In this document: positions 1 to 5,060 of the stretch, piece after piece | Layout: each line of letters opens with the position of its first letter | Numbering within the stretch: the first letter of the stretch is position 1 | Assembly (NCBI GenBank): GCA_947458795.1 | Contig: CANHCD010000141.1 | Location: forward strand, 1-5,974 | Reading direction: 5' to 3' | Length of the DNA: 5,974 nt | Source: Cyclobacteriaceae bacterium | GTDB taxonomy: Bacteria > Bacteroidota > Bacteroidia > Cytophagales > Cyclobacteriaceae | Program-made: the position numbers and the translations under genes | The notes under the pieces: generated by a model | What the model was told of the DNA's origin: nothing | Seen by the model: the letters and a program-made list of their open reading frames with translations, nothing else | The model's database searches: none

Positions 1-594
1 AACCGAATGGGCGAAAACTACCAAATCACGGCAGGGCTACAAGCAGGCGAAGAAATCGTTTCCTATGGGGCTTTTGCGCTGGACGCTTCCGCCCAACTTT
101 CCGGAAAACCAAGTCTACTCAACAACAGCAGCACGAAGCAGGTGGAGGTTTCAGCCGATTTTAGCCAGCAACTCACTGCTGTGGTCGACGCCTATTTTCT
201 AGTAAAAAATAACCTGGTAAAAGATCAACTTCCCACATCGTCCATCCAAACACTCACCCAAGCCTTGGTCAAGATAAGTGCCGATGGAACAGGAAAAGAC
301 AATGCCAAATGGGAAAAAATTAAGACAGGACTAGCCGATGCAACAGCTAAAATAAAGGGGTCAAAGGATATTGCTTCGGCAAGAACCCACTTTTCATCCC
401 TTTCGACCCAGGTCATCAAACTCACGGAAACCTACAAACTCAACAAGGCGGTAGTATACCAAGATTACTGTCCCATGGCCTTCAACAACAAAGGAGGCTA
501 CTGGCTAAGTGAAACAGAGGATATCCAAAATCCCTATTTCGGTGCTTCCATGCTCAGCTGTGGGGAGGTAAAAAAGACCTATGCTAGCAACTAA
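1..594 (+). CDS. RND efflux periplasmic adaptor (CusB-like), C-terminal part with DUF3347 domain; 5' partial
   Basis: This is the end of a membrane-fusion (periplasmic adaptor) protein that links an inner-membrane RND pump to an outer-membrane channel, most likely exporting heavy-metal cations such as Cu/Ag or Co/Zn/Cd. The frame is open to base 1, so the N-terminal part lies outside the window; 197 residues are visible and the gene ends at TAA 592-594. Visible residues 1 to about 40 (YQITAGLQAGEEIVSYGAF, then LDASAQL) are the typical last beta-strand block of CusB/HlyD-family adaptors. Residues of about 50-195 match my memory of DUF3347, a helical domain ending in a YCPMAFNN segment and a GASMLSCGEV segment. 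Cys157, Met159, Met184 and Cys187 could bind a soft metal (inference). The family call is fairly sure, but the metal cannot be told from this fragment. The next gene is convergent, so this one probably ends its transcript. Confidence 0.85.
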   Translation, partial: NRMGENYQITAGLQAGEEIVSYGAFALDASAQLSGKPSLLNNSSTKQVEVSADFSQQLTAVVDAYFLVKNNLVKDQLPTSSIQTLTQALVKISADGTGKDNAKWEKIKTGLADATAKIKGSKDIASARTHFSSLSTQVIKLTETYKLNKAVVYQDYCPMAFNNKGGYWLSETEDIQNPYFGASMLSCGEVKKTYASN

Positions 595-601
595 CTAAAT
601 T

Positions 602-658
602 TGAAGAAATAAACCCTTGTAGCTTGGAGTGAGCACCTCCGATTGATTTTCTTCTTCA
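602..658. terminator. Possible terminator hairpin between convergent genes
   Basis: In the 72-bp gap between the adaptor gene and arfB, TTGGAG (624-629) can pair with CTCCGA (637-642), with one G-U pair and a 7-nt loop. A T-rich stretch (643-656) follows on the plus strand. An outer exact inverted repeat, TGAAGAA (602-608) and TTCTTCA (652-658), encloses it. The position and T-rich flank suit a rho-independent terminator for the upstream gene, perhaps acting in both directions. The stem is short and the T run is interrupted, so support is modest. Confidence 0.35.
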
Positions 659-666
659 GATAAAGG

Positions 667-1083
667 TTACTCAGGCCGCTTTCGGTTTGCTTTCTTCTCC
701 GCATGGGCCTTTTTGGACTTCAAACGATCTTCAATAGCACCCTTTTTGGGGCGGGACACTTTGCGAACCTTTTTTTTCTGAAAAGAGCTGTGTAGCAATT
801 CGTAGAATTTGGCGATCACCGCCTCTTTGTTTTGAAGCTGGGAACGGGTTTCCTGTGCATACAACTGCAAAATTCCGGCTTGATCTACCTTATTCTTATT
901 TTTTTGAATTAGAGTCAACTTTTCTTCCTCAGTCAAAATTTGAGAGGCCATCACATCAAATTTGAGCAAAACCTTGGTTTCCACCTTATTGACATGTTGC
1001 CCTCCAGCTCCACCACTACGGGCAGTTTGGAATTCTAATTCCCCTAAAAAAATACCGCTTCTAATGCGATTTTGTAGATTCAT
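667..1083 (-). CDS. arfB: Alternative ribosome-rescue factor / peptidyl-tRNA hydrolase ArfB (YaeJ family)
   Basis: This 138-residue protein belongs to the class I release-factor-like family that hydrolyses peptidyl-tRNA on ribosomes stalled without a stop codon. The catalytic GGQ motif is at residues 27-29 within SGGAGGQHVNKVETKV, as in E. coli YaeJ/ArfB. It has no stop-codon-recognition domain. The C-terminal tail (about residues 103-138) is very rich in Lys and Arg; in the family this tail enters the empty mRNA channel of stalled ribosomes. The length is close to the usual 140 residues. The ATG at 1083-1081 gives the expected N-terminus (ELEFQTARSGG follows). The gene is convergent with the adaptor gene and divergent from mnmA. 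A weak promoter-like GAGCTTTG box (minus strand, 1138-1131) lacks a good partner, so its promoter is unresolved. Mitochondrial ICT1 is a homologue; longer RF1/RF2 are excluded by size. Confidence 0.93.
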   Translation of the reverse strand: MNLQNRIRSGIFLGELEFQTARSGGAGGQHVNKVETKVLLKFDVMASQILTEEEKLTLIQKNKNKVDQAGILQLYAQETRSQLQNKEAVIAKFYELLHSSFQKKKVRKVSRPKKGAIEDRLKSKKAHAEKKANRKRPE

Positions 1084-1150
1084 TTGATTTCGATCTTGAG
1101 CTATAAAAGTGAAGGCTTCGGCTCATAAAACAAAGCTCTTTCAATAAATG

Positions 1151-1181
1151 TTCGATTAACACTTCCCATTTCCTACCTTTG
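1151..1181 (+). promoter_or_regulatory. Predicted Bacteroidota-type promoter for mnmA
   Basis: TACCTTTG at 1174-1181 is a full match to the Bacteroidota -7 consensus TAnnTTTG. TTCG at 1151-1154 lies exactly 19 nt upstream and matches three of four bases of the -33 TTTG element. The predicted transcript would start near 1187, leaving a leader of about 68 nt before the mnmA ATG. The match is to an established consensus, but the start site itself is inferred. Confidence 0.5.
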
Positions 1182-1211
1182 GGAACTTGTTGCCCTCTCC
1201 TTGAGGTTGAC

Positions 1212-1258
1212 ATGGGTGTTACCTAATGGACCTTTACTCCATTACTATCGACCAATGA
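1212..1258 (+). promoter_or_regulatory. Two tiny overlapping leader reading frames running into the mnmA start
   Basis: In the mnmA leader, ATG at 1212 opens a four-codon frame (MGVT) ending at TAA 1224-1226. That stop shares its last base with an ATG at 1226-1228 (TAATG). The second frame has ten codons (MDLYSITIDQ) and ends at TGA 1256-1258, overlapping the mnmA ATG at 1255-1257 (ATGA). A GAGG stretch at 1203-1206 lies 5 nt before the first ATG. The geometry would allow stepwise re-initiation into mnmA, but frames this short occur by chance, so function is unproven. Confidence 0.25.
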
Positions 1259-2466
1259 AGCTAAAACCTAGAGTTGTCGTCGGCCTATCGGGCGGCGTAG
1301 ACAGCAGCGTTGCTGCCAAACTTTTAATCGACCAAGGCTACGAGGTCATCGGCATGTTTATGAAAAACTGGCACGATGAATCCGTTACGATTTCCAATGA
1401 ATGCCCCTGGCTAGAGGATTCTACCGACGCCATGCTGGTGGCAGAAACCCTCAACATTCCTTTTCAGGCCATAGATCTCAGTGCTGAATACCAGACGCGC
1501 ATCGTGGATTACATGTTTGCCGAGTACAGCGCTGGCCGTACGCCCAATCCAGACATCCTGTGCAATCGGGAAATCAAGTTTGACATCTTCCTCAAAGCAG
1601 CAACCCAACTCAAAGCGGACTTCGTAGCCACAGGACACTATTGCCAAAAAGGCGAAACTGAGGTAGACGGACAACCTGTTTACCAACTCCTAGCCGGTGC
1701 TGATGCCAACAAAGACCAAAGCTACTTTCTCTGCCAACTGTCCCAGGAGCAATTGGCGAAGGCCTTATTTCCTATCGGACATCTCCAAAAATCCGAAGTT
1801 CGTGAGATCGCCAAGCAAGCAGGCCTGATCACCGCCGAAAAGAAAGATTCCCAAGGGCTCTGCTTTATTGGGAAAGTGCGCTTGCCTGACTTTTTACAGC
1901 AGCAGCTGAAGCCCAAGCAAGGAAATATCGTGGAGATCCCAGCACAATTTCCTGCCTATACGCCGATAAGCCAAGTTCCTAAGGAAGCGCCCCAAGACTG
2001 GGATCAAGCACAATTGGATGCATTTTGTCTTCCTCTCTCCTACCTTCCTACCCAAGGTAAGGTCATCAGCGAACACCGTGGGGCACATTACTTCACCGTA
2101 GGTCAGCGCAAAGGGCTTCAGGTCGGCGGAACGGGCAAACCTCTATTTGTGATTGCAACAGACACCCAAGAAAATGTGATCTACACTGGATTGGGAGAAG
2201 ATCACCCAGGTCTGAATCGTTTCGGCCTCTTTGTCCAACCCGATCAGATACACTGGATTAGACAAGACCTAGCCTTGAAGGTGGGAGAGCATGCCGTCTA
2301 TGCAGCGCGCATCCGCTACCGACAGCCACTCAGCAAAGCCACACTTATCCAGCGGGAAAATGGGCTTTATGTGGTCTTCGAACAAGCACAAAAGGGCATT
2401 GCTTCAGGTCAATTTGTGGCTTGGTATCAGGATAAAGAATGTATTGGTTCAGGTACCATCTTTTAA
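1255..2466 (+). CDS. mnmA: tRNA-specific 2-thiouridylase MnmA
   Basis: MnmA transfers sulfur to C2 of wobble uridine-34 in tRNA(Lys), tRNA(Glu) and tRNA(Gln), using ATP to activate the base. The protein has 403 residues. The N-terminal PP-loop SGGVDSS (residues 12-18) binds ATP. Cys103 in NPDILCNREIKF and Cys203 in DSQGLCFIGK correspond to the catalytic and persulfide cysteines (Cys102 and Cys199 in E. coli). HYFTVGQRKGLQVGG (about 278-292) and the C-terminal beta-barrel follow. An insertion of about 35-40 residues (around 229-267) explains the extra length over the roughly 368 residues of the E. coli enzyme. I chose the ATG at 1255 because MKLKPRVVVGLSGG is the normal N-terminus; an in-frame TTG at 1201 would add 18 atypical residues. 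No Shine-Dalgarno sequence is seen just upstream. truC follows 54 bp downstream. Confidence 0.96.
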   Translation: MKLKPRVVVGLSGGVDSSVAAKLLIDQGYEVIGMFMKNWHDESVTISNECPWLEDSTDAMLVAETLNIPFQAIDLSAEYQTRIVDYMFAEYSAGRTPNPDILCNREIKFDIFLKAATQLKADFVATGHYCQKGETEVDGQPVYQLLAGADANKDQSYFLCQLSQEQLAKALFPIGHLQKSEVREIAKQAGLITAEKKDSQGLCFIGKVRLPDFLQQQLKPKQGNIVEIPAQFPAYTPISQVPKEAPQDWDQAQLDAFCLPLSYLPTQGKVISEHRGAHYFTVGQRKGLQVGGTGKPLFVIATDTQENVIYTGLGEDHPGLNRFGLFVQPDQIHWIRQDLALKVGEHAVYAARIRYRQPLSKATLIQRENGLYVVFEQAQKGIASGQFVAWYQDKECIGSGTIF

Positions 2467-2520
2467 CACTTCCCCTAGTACAATTCAACCACCATACCCT
2501 CAAGCCGATTCATCCTAACT

Positions 2521-3231
2521 ATGCTAGACATCCTCTTTGAAGACGAACATTTAGTAGTTGTCGACAAGCCTGCTGGGCTGCTTGTGCACCGCACCAGGCA
2601 GGCTTTTGGCGAAAACGAGAATGCCCTCATTCAGCTTCGTGATCAACTGGACCACTGGGTAGCTCCGGTTCATCGCCTGGATCGTGCAACAAGTGGCTGC
2701 TTATTGTTTGCAAAAAACGAACAGGTCCTTCCTTCCCTCAAGTCCTTGTTTATGGACCGAGCGATCGAAAAACGGTACCTCTGCATCGTGAGGGGGATTC
2801 CAGCCCAGAAAGAAGGCCTGATAGATCATCCACTAACAAGCGAACGCTCGGGCAAACTGCAAGAAGCACAAAGTAAGTACCGCATGTTACGGGAATCCGA
2901 GCAAGCCTTTGACAGCACAGGCCGCTACCCTACCAGTCGCTACAGCCTATTGGAAGTAGAATTGCTTACTGGCAGAACGCATCAAATTCGTAGGCATTTG
3001 GCCCATATCCGGCATTACATTTTGGGAGATCGCAAGCATGGAGACAACAAGCAAAATACTTATTTTGAAACCCATTTTGGCTTGCAAAATCTGCTGCTGC
3101 ACTCCTGGAAGTTGGATTTTACACATCCCTTGACCCAGACTTCCCTGCAACTCACCTGTGCCCTACCCCCACATTTTCAGGCAATAGTCGAAAAACTGGG
3201 CTGGTCAAGAGCGGATTTTGACTTGGGTTAG
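2521..3231 (+). CDS. truC: tRNA pseudouridine(65) synthase TruC (RluA family)
   Basis: This 236-residue RluA-family pseudouridine synthase most resembles TruC, which converts U65 in the acceptor-stem region of certain tRNAs to pseudouridine. The N-terminal block MLDILFEDEHLVVVDKPAG with LLVHR is typical. HRLDRATSG (51-59) holds the catalytic Asp54. TGRYPTSRYSL (133-143), LLTGRTHQIRRHLAHIRH (148-165), ILGDRKHGD (167-175) and HFGLQNLLLH (185-194) follow E. coli TruC closely, and the GRYPT-RY and GD-KHGD segments favour TruC over RluA/C/D. There is no S4 domain, as expected for TruC. It starts 54 bp after mnmA on the same strand, probably in the same operon, so two tRNA-modifying enzymes would be made together. 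The stop is TAG at 3229-3231. The TruC assignment rather than another RluA subgroup is likely but rests on remembered similarity. Confidence 0.88.
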   Translation: MLDILFEDEHLVVVDKPAGLLVHRTRQAFGENENALIQLRDQLDHWVAPVHRLDRATSGCLLFAKNEQVLPSLKSLFMDRAIEKRYLCIVRGIPAQKEGLIDHPLTSERSGKLQEAQSKYRMLRESEQAFDSTGRYPTSRYSLLEVELLTGRTHQIRRHLAHIRHYILGDRKHGDNKQNTYFETHFGLQNLLLHSWKLDFTHPLTQTSLQLTCALPPHFQAIVEKLGWSRADFDLG

Positions 3232-3280
3232 GTTTCCCATTCATTTTTTGACTTACATTAGTTGTTCTAATTCCATTCCC

Positions 3281-4741
3281 ATGAAAAAATACCTCTTGAG
3301 TTTTGTTGCTGTACTAGTTTGCAACAGTTTCGTCCTTGCACAAAAGCAAGATATCGATAAGAATTTTTCTTCAGAATTTGCCAATTCTTTGTTTACTACA
3401 CTCGCCTCTGACCTGATGATGGGTCGTGATCCGGTGCGTCCCGAAATGAAGTTAGCCTACACCGTCATCGCCCAGGCGCTGGAAATCGGTGGAGCCAAGC
3501 CACTACCAGGAGCCAATGGCTACTACCAAGACATTCCTTTCACCTTGTCTTCACCGCCCACGCGCGGCTCCGTGCAGATAGGTGAGTTTTCCTTTTCTCA
3601 GGGCCAAAATCTTCTCGTGCTCGATGGTCGTTCTTTTCGAGGCAACTATGAGGTAGTGGATATCGGTTTTGGTTCGGTTGAAGAGTTTGCAGGAAAGGAC
3701 CTAAAAGGCAAAATTCTGATTACCAATGTAGGTGCTCCAAACAAATTTAGTCCCAACCAACTCTTCTCAGAAGGCAGAGCCAAGGCATTACGTGCCAAAG
3801 AAGCAGGCGCAGTAGCCCTGATCGAGCGTTTCAATGTTCCATCTGTCCCATGGCAGCTTGTATCGGGCTTTTTAAATCGCTCGCAACTGGGCCTTGACCA
3901 AGGGGGAGCAAGCAATCTGCCTTACCTCTGGGTAGAAGACCTGAAAAATCAATTGACCGGCACCAACCTAGGCAGAGCCAAGGTGGAAGTAGAGGGTAAA
4001 GTCACTACCAAAGTGGATGGCAAAAACGTGCTTGGAGTCATTGAGGGTACCGACCCTGTGCTAAAAAATGAATATATCCTGCTTTCCGCCCATTACGACC
4101 ACGTAGGTGTAGGAGCTCCAGATGAGACTGGTGATTCGATCTACAACGGCGCTCGTGACAATGCAGTGGGTACCGTGGCTGTCCTGAATGCTGCCCAATA
4201 TTTTGGCAAAAATCCTCCCAAAAGATCCATCATTTTTGCCCTTTGGACCGCCGAGGAGAAAGGCTTGCTAGGCAGTGCCTATTTTGCAAACAATCCATTG
4301 ATTCCCTTGAATCAAATCGTCTACAACCTGAACATTGACAATGCAGGCTACAACGACACCTCCATCATTACGGTGATTGGATTGGGTAGAACCTCTGCTG
4401 ATTTCCTAATTTCAGAGGCAGTAGCTGAATTTGGATTGACTGCCAAAGCAGATCCATCACCAGAGCAAGGGCTGTATGACCGCTCGGATAACGTGAATTT
4501 CGCGAGAAAGGGCATCCCTGCACCCAGCTTTACGCTTGGGTTCACTGCCTTTGATGATGAGATCAATAAATATTACCACAAGGCCGCTGATGAAGTGGAG
4601 AGCTTTGACTTAAACTATGCGCAGCTGTACTGGAAGTCCTACATTCTTTCCACTCAAAAAATCGCCAACTGGTCCCAAAAACCACAATGGACTGCTGGCG
4701 ACAAGTACGAAGAGGTAAGTAAGAAGTTGTATGGGAATTAA
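3281..4741 (+). CDS. Secreted M28-family zinc peptidase with PA domain
   Basis: This 486-residue exported metallopeptidase probably acts as an aminopeptidase or carboxypeptidase in the periplasm or outside the cell. Residues 1-20 form a signal peptide (MKKYLLSF, hydrophobic core, VLA) with likely cleavage before Gln21; Cys14 is not in a lipobox. About residues 115-235 look like the protease-associated (PA) insert common in this family. The M28 catalytic domain follows, with all expected residues: His271 and Asp273 (SAHYDHVG), bridging Asp293 (GARDNAVG), catalytic Glu325 and ligand Glu326 (WTAEEKGLLGS), Asp353 (NIDNAG) and His433 (YYHKAADE). The frame is open 63 bases further upstream, but the ATG at 3281 is chosen because it begins the signal peptide directly. 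It starts 49 bp after truC. TACATTAG at 3254-3261 is a near match to the Bacteroidota -7 box but has no partner, so the gene may share the mnmA-truC transcript. The substrate is unknown. The stop codon sits against a heptamer array. Confidence 0.92.
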   Translation: MKKYLLSFVAVLVCNSFVLAQKQDIDKNFSSEFANSLFTTLASDLMMGRDPVRPEMKLAYTVIAQALEIGGAKPLPGANGYYQDIPFTLSSPPTRGSVQIGEFSFSQGQNLLVLDGRSFRGNYEVVDIGFGSVEEFAGKDLKGKILITNVGAPNKFSPNQLFSEGRAKALRAKEAGAVALIERFNVPSVPWQLVSGFLNRSQLGLDQGGASNLPYLWVEDLKNQLTGTNLGRAKVEVEGKVTTKVDGKNVLGVIEGTDPVLKNEYILLSAHYDHVGVGAPDETGDSIYNGARDNAVGTVAVLNAAQYFGKNPPKRSIIFALWTAEEKGLLGSAYFANNPLIPLNQIVYNLNIDNAGYNDTSIITVIGLGRTSADFLISEAVAEFGLTAKADPSPEQGLYDRSDNVNFARKGIPAPSFTLGFTAFDDEINKYYHKAADEVESFDLNYAQLYWKSYILSTQKIANWSQKPQWTAGDKYEEVSKKLYGN

Positions 4742-4742
4742 G

Positions 4743-4791
4743 TACAATGTACCAAGTACCAAGTACAATGTACCAAGTACGAAGTACCAAG
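4743..4791 (+). repeat. Left heptamer array, 7 units of TACCAAG type
   Basis: Seven consecutive 7-bp units run without phase loss. Units 1 and 4 are TACAATG, unit 6 is TACGAAG and the other four are TACCAAG. The first unit begins two bases after the peptidase stop codon. An unrelated heptamer (4792-4798) and then TACGATG (4799-4805) continue in the same phase, suggesting the array once extended further. Confidence 0.9.
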
Positions 4792-4794
4792 AAA

Positions 4795-4861
4795 GAAATA
4801 CGATGGAAATAGAGTGGAAATACCCGACGCGGCGGGCCGCTCCGTGAAATAGCTTGAAATA
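4795..4861 (+). repeat. Spaced GAAATA hexamers around a GC-rich core
   Basis: GAAATA occurs at 4795, 4806, 4817, 4846 and 4856, with spacings of 11, 11, 29 and 10 bp, close to one or a few DNA helical turns. Between the third and fourth copies lies a 22-bp stretch (4823-4844) with only two A/T bases, unlike the AT-rich surroundings. It can form short alternative hairpins: CCCG (4823-4826) with CGGG (4833-4836), or GCGG (4829-4832) with CCGC (4837-4840). No function is recognised. Confidence 0.6.
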
Positions 4862-4905
4862 AGAATTCAAAATTATTGAGGCCTTTAATTCCGGGTCTAA
4901 AGAAT

Positions 4906-4933
4906 CATGGTACTATGTACTTGGTACTTCGTA
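4906..4933 (-). repeat. Central heptamer array, 4 units
   Basis: Four consecutive heptamers on the plus strand: CATGGTA, CTATGTA, CTTGGTA and CTTCGTA. Read on the minus strand they are TACGAAG, TACCAAG, TACATAG and TACCATG, the same family as the left array in opposite orientation. Confidence 0.85.
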
Positions 4934-4974
4934 CAGTTCATCGTTTAATCTCTCGGTTCTAGAGGTCTTTTAAA

Positions 4975-5002
4975 TGCCGTATTTCGTCCTTCGTAATTCG
5001 TA
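4975..5002 (-). repeat. Degenerate heptamer array of CTTCGTA type
   Basis: Four in-phase 7-bp units (TGCCGTA, TTTCGTC, CTTCGTA, ATTCGTA) resemble the TACGAAG variant read on the minus strand. They are out of phase with the right array starting at 5015. It looks like an older, eroded member of the same repeat family. Confidence 0.55.
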
Positions 5003-5014
5003 TTTGAGCAAGTA

Positions 5015-5056
5015 CTTGGTACCTGGTACATTGTACTTTGTACATGGTACTTGGTA
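5015..5056 (-). repeat. Right heptamer array, 6 units
   Basis: Six uninterrupted plus-strand heptamers: CTTGGTA at both ends, with CCTGGTA, CATTGTA, CTTTGTA and CATGGTA between. On the minus strand these are TACCAAG-type units starting just after the nucleoside-transporter stop codon. A partial unit (GCAAGTA, 5008-5014) precedes it in phase, and the heptamer 5057-5063 (CAATTTA) carries the stop codon itself. Aligned unit by unit with the reverse complement of the left array, about 36 of 42 positions agree. Confidence 0.9.
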
Positions 5057-5060
5057 CAAT

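Larger units (their letters stand above)
4777..4934. repeat. 15-bp exact inverted repeat joining the left and central arrays
   Basis: GTACGAAGTACCAAG at 4777-4791 recurs exactly as its reverse complement at 4920-4934, with a 128-bp spacer containing the GC-rich core. It includes the same order of variant units (the TACGAAG unit followed by TACCAAG), so the two arms are probably related by copying rather than by chance base composition. It could form a stem-loop. Confidence 0.85.
4742..5060. repeat. Non-coding region of inverted heptamer arrays between convergent genes
   Basis: These 319 bases hold no credible gene. They contain three clean arrays of 7-bp units related to TACCAAG (plus strand, left) or its complement CTTGGTA (centre and right), a degenerate CTTCGTA-like array, and a GC-rich core with GAAATA hexamers. 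The left array faces the other two, so each outer array reads TACCAAG in the direction of transcription of the gene it follows. RNA or single-stranded DNA across the region could fold into large imperfect hairpins. Termination of the two convergent genes is a plausible role (inference). No terminal direct duplication or transposase is seen. Long reading frames across the arrays only spell a periodic VLGTWYI-like peptide and are not genes. Confidence 0.85.

Noticed and set aside
1097..1125. TGAGC/GCTCA inverted repeat upstream of arfB as an operator
   Set aside because: The arms are only 5 bp with a 19-bp spacer, a pattern expected often by chance, and no known regulator site is recognised.
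1201..1254. Upstream TTG start extending MnmA by 18 residues
   Set aside because: The extra residues (MRLTWVLPNG...) are not typical of MnmA, and the ATG at 1255 lies the normal distance from the PP-loop. The predicted transcription start near 1187 would also leave this TTG with almost no leader.
3218..3280. Earlier in-frame start for the M28 peptidase overlapping the end of truC
   Set aside because: It would place 21 residues before a canonical signal peptide that begins at the ATG at 3281.
4563..4870. Minus-strand open frames across the left heptamer array, encoding VLGTWYI-like periodic peptides
   Set aside because: The periodic peptide is the direct translation of a 7-bp repeat (7 codons per three units). 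The frames overlap the well-supported peptidase gene on the other strand and show no domain or plausible start.
4742..5060. CRISPR array or transposon interpretation of the repeats
   Set aside because: The units are 7 bp, contiguous and without spacers, and no cas gene is nearby. No transposase, clean terminal inverted repeats or target-site duplication can be seen.
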